Origin: Candidatus Hydrogenedentota bacterium
GTDB lineage: Bacteria; Hydrogenedentota; Hydrogenedentia; Hydrogenedentales; CAITNO01
Direction: 5' to 3'
Assembly (NCBI GenBank): GCA_903822375.1
Contig: CAIJOU010000519.1
Location: forward strand, 1 to 5,929
DNA: 5,929 nt
Shown here piece after piece: positions 1 through 5,929 of this stretch. The position numbers were made by a program, and so were the translations under genes. How positions within the stretch are numbered: the first letter of the stretch is position 1; each line of letters opens with the position of its first letter. The notes beneath the pieces are model-generated. The model made no database searches, was not told the DNA's origin, and saw only the letters and a list, made by a program, of their open reading frames with translations.

Positions 1-1277
1 CGCCCAGCCACGTGTCCGCGCTGATGTCCGGCGTGATGATCAAGACCGGCATTTACGGTCTGATTCGGCTGCTGGCCTGCCTGGGCACGCCGCCTGCCTG
101 GTGGGGTGGATGCCTGCTGGCGGTGGGGCTGCTGTCGGGCATTATGGGCGTGTTGCTTGCGCTGGCACAGCACGACATCAAGCGGCTGCTCGCCTATCAC
201 AGCGTCGAAAACATCGGCATTATCGCGCTGGGGTTGGGTGTGGGCTACCTGGGCCTGAGCCACGGCTCCACCACAATGGCTGTTCTGGGCTTTTCCGGCG
301 CGTTGCTGCACGTACTCAACCATGCAATATTCAAGGGACTCCTGTTTCTCGGCGCGGGTTCCGTGCTGCACGGTGCCGGCACCGGCGACATAGACCATCT
401 GGGCGGACTGTACAGGCGCATGCCCTGGACGGGCACCACCTTTCTCATCGGCGCGGCGGCCATCAGCGGCCTGCCGCCGCTCAACGGCTTTGTGAGCGAG
501 TTTCTCATCTACTTTGGCGCGTTCAGCGGTGTGGTGTCCCCGCCGTCGGCCGTGGTGGTTTCGGGGCTCGCGGTCATAGTCGGCCTGGCGCTGATAGGCG
601 GTTTGGCCGCCGCCTGCTTTGCCAAGGCCTTCGGCATCATCTTCCTCGGCGAGCCGCGCAGCGAACATGCCCGGAACGCGCAGGAGGCGAACGGGCTGAT
701 GCGGTGGCCCATGGTTGCGCTTGCGGCTTGCTGCGTGCTCATCGGATTCCTTTCCCCATTGGCGGTGCGCGCCGTGCTTCCCGCCGTGGGCATGCTGGTT
801 CCCGTTTCCACCGATGCGCTGGACGCGGGCATTGCCCCCGTTCTGACCCCTTTGGTATGGATTACTGTTGGTTGTGCCGCGTTTGCCGTGCTGGTGTGCC
901 TGCTCGCGCTGCTGCGCGCACGGCTGCTTGCGGGGCGCACAGTGGGGGAGACGGGCACCTGGGACTGCGGCTATGCGCAGCCCACGGCGCGCATGCAGTA
1001 CACGGCATCGTCCTTCGCACAGCCGCTCATGGCGGTATTCGCCGGCGTGCTGGGCACGCGCCGTGTCGGTTCAAAGCCGAAAGGCACCTTCCCGGAGGCG
1101 GCTTCCTTTGCGTCGGAGACCCCCGACCCGTTCCGTGACCGGTTCTATGACCCGCTGTTCACGCGCACCCTCCAACTGCTGGCTCATTTGCGCGGGGCGC
1201 AGCACGGCCGCGTCCAGATGTACGTCCTTTATATCGCGCTCACGCTGATCGCTTTTCTGATATTCAGTCTCGGATGA
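1..1277 (+). CDS. hyfB: Hydrogenase-4 subunit B-like antiporter subunit (HyfB/EhrA), 5' truncated
   Basis: Membrane ion-translocating subunit of a group 4 hydrogenase-type complex, homologous to NuoL/NuoM. The frame is open to the window edge (first whole codon at base 3) and reads PSHVSALMSGVMIKTGIYG at the border, a mid-protein HyfB motif. The GTG at 12 is therefore not a start, and about one third of the protein lies upstream. Visible landmarks are the TM8-type lysine in VMIKTGIYG (codon 42-44), the channel motif DIKRLLAYHSVENIG (Lys codon 180-182), LNHAIFKGLLFL (His and Lys; Lys at 333-335) and GLPPLNGFVSEF. The HyfB-specific C-terminal signature WDCGYAQPTARMQYT sits near bases 961-1005. 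A short soluble stretch (FRDRFYDPLF) and a final membrane helix end the protein. No frameshift is seen. The PTARMQYT signature separates it from plain NuoL or MrpA. The product sits in the inner membrane beside HyfC. Confidence 0.93.
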   Translation, partial: PSHVSALMSGVMIKTGIYGLIRLLACLGTPPAWWGGCLLAVGLLSGIMGVLLALAQHDIKRLLAYHSVENIGIIALGLGVGYLGLSHGSTTMAVLGFSGALLHVLNHAIFKGLLFLGAGSVLHGAGTGDIDHLGGLYRRMPWTGTTFLIGAAAISGLPPLNGFVSEFLIYFGAFSGVVSPPSAVVVSGLAVIVGLALIGGLAAACFAKAFGIIFLGEPRSEHARNAQEANGLMRWPMVALAACCVLIGFLSPLAVRAVLPAVGMLVPVSTDALDAGIAPVLTPLVWITVGCAAFAVLVCLLALLRARLLAGRTVGETGTWDCGYAQPTARMQYTASSFAQPLMAVFAGVLGTRRVGSKPKGTFPEAASFASETPDPFRDRFYDPLFTRTLQLLAHLRGAQHGRVQMYVLYIALTLIAFLIFSLG

Positions 1278-1284
1278 TGAACTC

Positions 1285-2196
1285 ATGACCCTGTTTCCAG
1301 TCATAAACTTTCTGCTCGCGCTGCTCTCGGCACCGCTGCTCCTTGGTGTCATCAACCGGACCAAGGCATTCTTTGCGGGCCGCCGGGGACAGCCGCTGCT
1401 CCAGGCCTATTTTGACCTGTGGAAGCTGCTGCACAAGGGCGCGGTCTACAGCCGCACCACGACCTGGGTGTTTCGCGCGGGTCCGATGGTCGGGCTTGCC
1501 TGCGTGCTTGTGGCGGCCGCCATCACGCCGTTCGGCGGTTCCCGCGCGCTCATGGGCTTTTCGGGCGACCTACTTCTGCTGGCCTATCTGCTTGGACTGA
1601 TGCGCTTCTTCACCGTGTTGGCCGCGCTCGACACGGGTTCCCCCTTCGAGGGCATGGGTGCCAGCCGTGAGGTGCAGTTCTCCGCCCTGGCGGAGCCGGC
1701 GCTGTTGCTGGGTTTGGCCGCGGTGGCGCGCATCACGGGTTCCTTCTCGCTTTCCACGATGTTTCCGGCGCTGTCCGCGGGCGTTTGGGCCCAGACCGGC
1801 CCGGCGCTGCTGCTTGTGGCCGCGGCCCTTTTCGTTGTGTTCCTGGCGGAGAATGCGCGCATTCCCGTGGATGACCCGAACACCCATCTTGAACTCACCA
1901 TGATCCATGAGGTGATGGTGCTGGATCACAGCGGCCCGGACTTTGCCTTCATCCTGTACGGTGCCGCGCTCAAGCTGTGGGTGCTCGGCGCCTTTCTTGC
2001 GGGAATCCTGCTGCCGTTCCACACGGGCGTTGGTGCCGTCGACACGCTTGTCGCCTGGCTCGCCATGCTCGCGCTTGCCGTGGGCGTCGGCGTTGTGGAG
2101 TCCATCATGGCCCGGCTTCGGCTCTTGCGCGTGCCGCGCCTGCTGGTGGGCGCCGTGCTGCTTTCCGGCCTGGCCTTTGTGCTGCTGCTGAGGTGA
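1285..2196 (+). CDS. hyfC: NuoH-like membrane anchor subunit (HyfC/EhrB)
   Basis: A 303-residue polytopic membrane protein of the complex I subunit 1 / HyfC family, close to the roughly 310 residues usual for HyfC. In complex I and formate hydrogenlyase this subunit joins the membrane arm to the peripheral redox arm. Family hallmarks in order are: residues 28-51 with AYFDLWKLLHKG; SPFEGMGASREV at 119-130 followed by AEPALLLG with Glu137; ENARIPVDDPNTHLE at 189-203; TMIHEVMVLDHSGPDF at 205-220; and a C-terminal VESIMARLRLLRVP at 271-284. The acidic residues (E189, D196, D197, E203, E209, D214) mark the proton pathway and peripheral-arm interface, and all are present. About eight membrane helices are apparent. 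The ATG lies 7 bases after the preceding stop behind a weak GGAT Shine-Dalgarno at 1272, so translation is probably coupled to the upstream gene. The DDPxTHLELTMIHE wording is of the hydrogenase type rather than the NuoH type. Confidence 0.95.
   Translation: MTLFPVINFLLALLSAPLLLGVINRTKAFFAGRRGQPLLQAYFDLWKLLHKGAVYSRTTTWVFRAGPMVGLACVLVAAAITPFGGSRALMGFSGDLLLLAYLLGLMRFFTVLAALDTGSPFEGMGASREVQFSALAEPALLLGLAAVARITGSFSLSTMFPALSAGVWAQTGPALLLVAAALFVVFLAENARIPVDDPNTHLELTMIHEVMVLDHSGPDFAFILYGAALKLWVLGAFLAGILLPFHTGVGAVDTLVAWLAMLALAVGVGVVESIMARLRLLRVPRLLVGAVLLSGLAFVLLLR
2191..2196 (+). promoter_or_regulatory. Ribosome binding site of hyfE-like gene, overlapping the hyfC stop
   Basis: AGGTGA, containing the hyfC stop TGA, lies 4 bases before the ATG at 2201. 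Ribosomes finishing hyfC end on the site used to start hyfE, which suggests translational coupling. Confidence 0.5.
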
Positions 2197-2200
2197 ACGA

Positions 2201-2845
2201 ATGAATCTGTCCATTGACAGTGTGATGCTTGTTCTGGTGGTGACCAACCTGCTGCTGCTGGGGCTCAGCCAGTTGCGGTCATGCGTGCATGCCGTGGCGG
2301 TCCAGGGTTTTGCCCTCGGACTGTTGCCGCTGCTTGTCCGCCAGAGCGGGCCGACCGCCTGGACCGTTATGGTTGTGCTCGTGACCATCGGACTGAAGGG
2401 TGTGGTCTTTCCGCGGCTCATGCTGGGCGCGCTGCGCGACGCCGATGTGCGCCGCGAGAAGCGGCCCGCCGTGGGCTACACCATGTCGATGGTGGTGGGC
2501 TTTATAGCTCTGGCAGGCGCGGCATGGCTGTCCTCGCGGCTTCCGGTGTTCGCCGGTTCGCCGTCCACGCTGGCCGCGCCGGTGTCCTTCTTTATGATCT
2601 TCGTGGGCCTGTTCATCATCGTGAGCCGCAACCACGCGGTGAACCAGATCGTCGGCTATCTCGTGCTGGAAAACGGCGTCTACGTTTTCGGCGTGGTGCT
2701 GTTGCATGAACTGCCGCTGCTGGTGGAGATGGGCGTGCTGCTGGATGCGTTCGCCGCGGTGTTTGTAATGGGCGTGGCCGTGTACCACATCAACAGCGAG
2801 TTTGACCATTTGGAAGTGGACCAACTGGACATGCTGAGAGGCTGA
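2201..2845 (+). CDS. hyfE: Hydrogenase-4 subunit E-like membrane protein (HyfE/EhrC)
   Basis: A 214-residue hydrophobic protein matching the length of HyfE (about 216). HyfE carries a NuoK-like module in its C-terminal half that contributes to ion translocation between HyfC and the antiporter subunits. Recognisable residues are Lys66 in TIGLKGVVFP, the family block SRNHAVNQIVGYLVLENGVY at 142-161 (N144, H145, E157), a second membrane Glu176 in LLVEMGVLLD with Asp182, and His196 in AVYHINSEFDHL. E157 and E176 probably correspond to the two buried glutamates of NuoK; this is inferred without an alignment. The protein ends with a short charged tail. The ATG lies 4 bases after the hyfC stop, with an AGGTGA Shine-Dalgarno overlapping that stop. 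No signal peptide is needed, since the first helix (residues 7-24) inserts the protein. Confidence 0.93.
   Translation: MNLSIDSVMLVLVVTNLLLLGLSQLRSCVHAVAVQGFALGLLPLLVRQSGPTAWTVMVVLVTIGLKGVVFPRLMLGALRDADVRREKRPAVGYTMSMVVGFIALAGAAWLSSRLPVFAGSPSTLAAPVSFFMIFVGLFIIVSRNHAVNQIVGYLVLENGVYVFGVVLLHELPLLVEMGVLLDAFAAVFVMGVAVYHINSEFDHLEVDQLDMLRG
2836..2841 (+). promoter_or_regulatory. Ribosome binding site deciding the GTG start of the hyfF-like gene
   Basis: GAGAGG sits 7 bases before GTG at 2849. Because the same frame is closed by TGA at 2843-2845, and the only codon between is GTT, this site fixes GTG as the start rather than a later GTG at 2879. Confidence 0.6.
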
Positions 2846-2848
2846 GTT

Positions 2849-4333
2849 GTGACCCTTGTTCCCATACTGCTATGGAGCGTGCTGCTGCTGCCCGCGACGG
2901 GCGCGGCGCTCAGCCTCGTTTGTCCGTCGGTGCGGACGCTTCTGTGGACAGTGCGCGCCGGCGTGGTGCTGACGGCGGCCATTGCCCTTGGCTGCGTATG
3001 GGCCGTGCATGACGGGTCGGCCGTCGAAACGGCCTGGTCCTGGCTGCGCCTCGATGCCCTGTCGGCCTATCACCTTGCGGTGATGATGCTCGTGTTCACG
3101 CTTTCCTCGCTCTATCTGCCGGGTTACTTCGGCGAAGAGGCCAAGGCCGGCCGTTTTCCGAGGGACCGCGCGCGGCGCTTTGGCGCGCTCTGGTTCGGTG
3201 CGCTGGCCGCCATGGGACTGGTCCTGCTGTCGAACAACATCGGCATCATGTGGGTTGGCATCGAGGCGACCACGCTGGTGACGGCCTTCCTGATCTGCAT
3301 TCACCGCACGCCCGCCTCGCTGGAGGCGATGTGGAAATACCTGATTATCTGCTCGGTCGGCGTGGCATTCGCCTTCATGGGCACGCTGCTGGCCGGTGCG
3401 GCCGCGGAGCACCTGCATCTGGAGGGGGCACAGATGCTGCTCTGGAGCAATCTGCGGGAAAACGCGTCCCGTCTTGATCCCGCACTGATGAAGGTTGCGT
3501 TCCTTTTCCTGCTGGTGGGCTACGGCACCAAGGCCGGACTGGCGCCCATGCACAGTTGGCTGCCCGACGCGCACAGCCAGGCGCCCGGCCCCGTCTCCGC
3601 GCTGTTCTCCGGATTCATGCTCAATGCGTCGCTGTACTGCATCATGCGCTATCTGCCGCTCGTGGATGCCGCCACGGGGCACAACGGCTGGGGACCGCGG
3701 CTGGTGTTGCTGCTCGGCCTGGTGTCCATTGTGGTTGCCGCGATCTTCATTCTCTTTCAGACGGATCTCAAGCGGTTGCTTGCCTACAGCAGTGTCGAAC
3801 ACATGGGCATTATCGCCGTCGGGCTCGGCTTGGGCGGGCCGGGCATTCTGGCGGCCCTGTTTCACACGCTGAACCATTCCCTGTGCAAGCCCATGGCCTT
3901 CTTCGCGGCGGGGCGTCTTGACCAGATGTACGGCACCCACGACACGGCCCGGCTTTCGGGCTGCATGCGCGCCGCGCCCCTGTGGGGCCGCGCCCTTTTC
4001 GGCAGCCTGCTTGCCGTGATCGGTGTCGCGCCCTTCGCCGTGTTTATGAGCGAGTTCATGATTCTGCGCGCCGCGGCGCACAACGGCGCGTGGTGGACGC
4101 TCGGCATATTCCTGGTTGGGGTGGGCGTTGTGTTCATCGGCGTGCTGCGGCAGGCCATCAACATTGCCTGGGGCGAGCCCGTTGTCGCGCCAAAACAGGA
4201 ACAGGCCGGTCCGCTGGACTGGGTTCTGGCGGTTGCCGCCTTGGGCGCGCTGCTGGTTCTGGGTCTGTGGTTTCCCGAGTCACTGGCGGACATGCTCGGC
4301 CGGGCATCGAACATCGTGGAGGGCACGCCATGA
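2849..4333 (+). CDS. hyfF: Hydrogenase-4 subunit F-like antiporter subunit (HyfF/EhrD)
   Basis: A 494-residue NuoL/M/N-type ion-translocating membrane protein, slightly shorter than E. coli HyfF (about 526). Charged membrane residues typical of a working antiporter module are present: Glu139 in MWVGIEATTL (TM5 type), Lys228 in GYGTKAGLAPMHSWLPDAH with His235 and His242 (TM7 type), Lys308 in TDLKRLLAYSSVEHMG with Glu317 and His318, then His339, His343 and Lys347 in FHTLNHSLCKPMAFF. MSEFMIL at 400-406 is the usual late loop motif. The lysine found in the HyfB-like protein in VMIKTGIYG is Asn259 here (FMLNASLY). The start is GTG: the frame carries the preceding gene's TGA two codons upstream, with only GTT between, so GTG is the first usable start, and GAGAGG lies 7 bases before it. 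The HyfB PTARMQYT signature is absent. The end overlaps the next gene by ATGA. Confidence 0.94.
   Translation: MTLVPILLWSVLLLPATGAALSLVCPSVRTLLWTVRAGVVLTAAIALGCVWAVHDGSAVETAWSWLRLDALSAYHLAVMMLVFTLSSLYLPGYFGEEAKAGRFPRDRARRFGALWFGALAAMGLVLLSNNIGIMWVGIEATTLVTAFLICIHRTPASLEAMWKYLIICSVGVAFAFMGTLLAGAAAEHLHLEGAQMLLWSNLRENASRLDPALMKVAFLFLLVGYGTKAGLAPMHSWLPDAHSQAPGPVSALFSGFMLNASLYCIMRYLPLVDAATGHNGWGPRLVLLLGLVSIVVAAIFILFQTDLKRLLAYSSVEHMGIIAVGLGLGGPGILAALFHTLNHSLCKPMAFFAAGRLDQMYGTHDTARLSGCMRAAPLWGRALFGSLLAVIGVAPFAVFMSEFMILRAAAHNGAWWTLGIFLVGVGVVFIGVLRQAINIAWGEPVVAPKQEQAGPLDWVLAVAALGALLVLGLWFPESLADMLGRASNIVEGTP
4318..4323 (+). promoter_or_regulatory. Strong ribosome binding site for the large-subunit gene
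   Basis: GGAGGG lies 6 bases before the ATG at 4330, inside the end of the hyfF-like gene. It is the best Shine-Dalgarno match I see in the window. Combined with the ATGA overlap, it predicts efficient coupled translation of the large subunit. Confidence 0.65.
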
Positions 4334-5856
4334 GCCCCGACACGGACATGCTGTTGTTTAACGGTGAGACCGCCCGGTTGGACAAGGTTCCCGTGGCGGA
4401 CATGGATGATTTTCGCGAGACCGTGCTGATGACCACCGAAGGCGGCGGGCGCCTGCTCAGTCTCTTCGGCTGTCCCGTGGAAGGCGCGAAGACGGTGCGT
4501 TTGTATGCCGTGCTCAGCGCCGCCGATTCGGGCGGTTATGCGCTGGTCGCCACGGAAGTGGCGGACCAGTATCCCGCGCTCACACCTGAATGCGCCCAGG
4601 CGCACATGTTCGAACGTGAAATTGCCGAGCAGTGGGGCGTTCGGCCCGAAGGGCACCCGTGGCTCAAGCCGGTTCGCTACCACCGCTCCTATCGTGGCGG
4701 CGCGGACGCATGGGGGCGCGGCCCAGCCGACTCTATTCAGCCGTGCGTCACCGACTTCTTTGAAGTGCAGGGAGAAGAGGTGCATGAGGTGGCCGTGGGG
4801 CCGGTGCATGCCGGGATCATTGAGCCCGGTCATTTCCGGTTTCAATGCCACGGTGAAAACGTGATGCATTTGGAGATTGCACTCGGTTACCAGCACCGCG
4901 GCGTCGAGCGCGCGCTGCCCGGCGGACCAACGGCGCGGACCGTGCACTACATGGAGACCCTTGCCGGGGACACAACCATCGGCCACACGCTCGCCTATTG
5001 CCAGGCAATGGAATCATTGGCCGGAGGCGGCGTTTCGGTGCGCGCGGAAGAAATACGCGGCGTGGCCCTTGAGCTGGAGCGGCTGGCAAACCATACCGGC
5101 GACCTCGGCGCGCTGGCCGGCGACGTGGGTTACCTGCCCACCGCGTCGTTTTGCGGACGGTTGCGCGGGGACTGGCTGAACATGACGGGGCTGGCCTGCG
5201 GCAGCCGGTTCGGCCGCGGCTGGGTTCGACCTGGAGGGTTGGGCTTCGACCTGGACCCGGTGCGTTGCGAAGAAATGATCGAACGCATGGAAAAGGTGTT
5301 CCGCGACGTCAAGGGCGCGGTGGAACTGCTGTGGGACACGCCGTCCGTGATGGCCCGTTTCGAGGAAACCGGCGCATTGACGCCGGAACTGTGCGAAAGC
5401 ATTGGCCTGGTGGGTCCGCCCGCGCGCGCCTGCGGCGTCAAGCGTGACGTCCGCTTTGAATACCCCTCCGGCATCTTCCGTTTTTTCAACATGCCGGTGG
5501 CCACATGGCACACGGGCGATGTGTTTGCCCGGGCCTATGTGCGCTGGGAGGAGATCAATCATTCCGTGGCGTTCATTCGCGAACGGCTTTCCAGCCTGTC
5601 GGACGGAGAGGTGCGGCGTCCAATCGGGCCGCTCGCGCCGAATTCCGTTACGGTTTCGCTGGTCGAGGGCTGGCGCGGCGAGATATGCCACACGGTTCTG
5701 ACCGACGGCGAAGGGCGCATCGCGGCGTACAAGGTGGTCGACCCCTCCTTCCACAACTGGACGGGGCTGGCCATGGCGCTGCGCGACCAGCAGATCTCCG
5801 ACTTCCCACTCTGCAACAAGAGCTTCAACCTCTCCTACTGCGGCCACGACCTCTGA
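4330..5856 (+). CDS. hyfG: Large-subunit homologue lacking the Ni-Fe ligands (HyfG-like, EhrL)
   Basis: A 508-residue soluble subunit of the peripheral arm, built like HycE/HyfG. Residues about 20-120 form a NuoC-like domain (FEREIAEQWGVRPEGHPWLK at 94-113), and about 150-508 form the NuoD/large-subunit domain (GPVHAGIIEPGHFRF at 157-171, LGYQHRGVERAL at 185-196, ELERLANH at 248-255, DPSFHNW at 471-477). In hydrogenases the first ligand motif is CGxC; here it is AGDT (212-215), so neither cysteine remains. The second, DPCxxC near the C terminus, is NLSYCG (500-505), with Ser502 and Gly505 at the ligand positions by my alignment. The protein ends 3 residues later, without the tail that a maturation protease removes. 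It therefore cannot hold a standard Ni-Fe centre, while the frame is intact and the fold motifs are conserved. It best matches EhrL, of unknown reaction. The ATG overlaps the hyfF stop, with GGAGGG 6 bases upstream. Confidence 0.93.
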   Translation: MSPDTDMLLFNGETARLDKVPVADMDDFRETVLMTTEGGGRLLSLFGCPVEGAKTVRLYAVLSAADSGGYALVATEVADQYPALTPECAQAHMFEREIAEQWGVRPEGHPWLKPVRYHRSYRGGADAWGRGPADSIQPCVTDFFEVQGEEVHEVAVGPVHAGIIEPGHFRFQCHGENVMHLEIALGYQHRGVERALPGGPTARTVHYMETLAGDTTIGHTLAYCQAMESLAGGGVSVRAEEIRGVALELERLANHTGDLGALAGDVGYLPTASFCGRLRGDWLNMTGLACGSRFGRGWVRPGGLGFDLDPVRCEEMIERMEKVFRDVKGAVELLWDTPSVMARFEETGALTPELCESIGLVGPPARACGVKRDVRFEYPSGIFRFFNMPVATWHTGDVFARAYVRWEEINHSVAFIRERLSSLSDGEVRRPIGPLAPNSVTVSLVEGWRGEICHTVLTDGEGRIAAYKVVDPSFHNWTGLAMALRDQQISDFPLCNKSFNLSYCGHDL

Positions 5857-5869
5857 ACCAGAAGACGCC

Positions 5870-5929
5870 ATGCTTAAGATCGCTCTAGCACGCTTGCACC
5901 AAGGTCACCGGACCCGGCCCTTCCCCAAG
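5870..5929 (+). CDS. hyfI: Start of HyfI-like Fe-S small subunit (EhrS), 3' truncated
   Basis: Only 20 codons are visible, open to the window edge, starting MLKIALARL and continuing HQGHRTRPFP. This resembles the N terminus of NuoB-like small subunits of HyfI/HycG/EhrS type, where a short helix is followed by a QGxRTxPFP-like stretch. That subunit normally carries the [4Fe-4S] cluster next to the large-subunit active site. The expected cysteine ligands lie beyond the window and cannot be checked. The start lies 13 bases after the large-subunit stop, with only a weak AGAAGA-type ribosome site at 5860-5865. Position directly after the large subunit supports the call, since the complex cannot transfer electrons without this partner. 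The short length makes homology tentative. Confidence 0.68.
   Translation, partial: MLKIALARLHQGHRTRPFPK

Noticed and set aside
12..14. GTG at 12 as a true start of the first gene
   Set aside because: The codons before it (Pro-Ser-His) continue the HyfB motif, and the family has several membrane helices upstream, so the gene is cut by the window edge.
177..233. A DNA near-repeat with 3767-3826 (DIKRLLAY-type segment)
   Set aside because: Both copies encode the same conserved channel motif in two paralogous antiporter genes. Protein-level paralogy explains the similarity, so it is not a mobile or regulatory repeat.
1570..2421. A 283-codon minus-strand open frame opposite hyfC and hyfE
   Set aside because: Low-complexity His/Gln/Arg-rich translation opposite conserved hyfC and hyfE motifs; a shadow frame.
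2870..4081. A 403-codon open frame on the minus strand opposite the hyfF-like gene
   Set aside because: Its translation is rich in Arg, His, Gln and Gly with no recognisable domain, as expected for the antisense of GC-rich membrane-protein codons. The + strand gene has clear family motifs throughout.
3982..4329. A 116-residue upstream extension of the large-subunit frame, starting at 3982
   Set aside because: This part overlaps the conserved end of the hyfF-like gene and has an Arg/Gly/Ala-rich shadow composition. The ATG at 4330 has GGAGGG 6 bases before it and begins the NuoC-like domain.
3862..4986. A 374-codon minus-strand open frame spanning the hyfF-hyfG junction
   Set aside because: It lies wholly opposite two recognised genes, has no recognisable motif, and its composition is typical of a GC-rich shadow frame.
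5857..5869. Possible terminator or promoter between the large- and small-subunit genes
   Set aside because: The 13-base gap holds no hairpin, T-run or promoter-like elements, and the next family member starts at once.

Overview
The window is one contiguous, single-strand (+) segment of an operon encoding a membrane-bound complex of the group 4 [NiFe]-hydrogenase / respiratory complex I superfamily. Gene order is hyfB-like (5' truncated), hyfC-like, hyfE-like, hyfF-like, hyfG-like and hyfI-like (only the first 20 codons). Spacing is +7, +4, +3, -4 (ATGA overlap) and +13 bases. Nothing lies on the minus strand, and there is no RNA gene, mobile element, CRISPR array, promoter or terminator. Both operon ends are outside the window.

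The key result is in the catalytic large subunit (4330-5856). It has the expected layout, a NuoC-like N-terminal domain fused to a NuoD/HycE-like large-subunit domain. However, both pairs of cysteines that would hold the Ni-Fe centre are replaced, and the protein stops where a mature hydrogenase large subunit would end, with no cleavable tail. The gene is otherwise intact, so it should not be called a hydrogenase. It best fits the energy-converting hydrogenase-related (Ehr) complexes first named in Geobacter (EhrA, B, C, D, L, S), whose substrate is, as far as I know, unresolved. It also lacks the complex I quinone-site tyrosine, so it is not a plain NuoD either.

The membrane arm looks functional. 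There are two antiporter-like subunits (HyfB/EhrA and HyfF/EhrD) with their charged membrane residues, a NuoH-like heel subunit (HyfC/EhrB) and a NuoK-like subunit (HyfE/EhrC). The third antiporter found in E. coli Hyf (HyfD) is absent. The inferred machine takes electrons from an unknown donor through the Fe-S small subunit (EhrS), performs unknown chemistry at a modified site in EhrL, and moves protons or sodium through the membrane arm.

The DNA is GC-rich (roughly two thirds G+C by eye) with strong G/C preference at third codon positions, which makes long spurious open frames common on both strands. This fits a GC-rich bacterium. The window does not identify the phylum; such operons occur in Deltaproteobacteria and in several other lineages.
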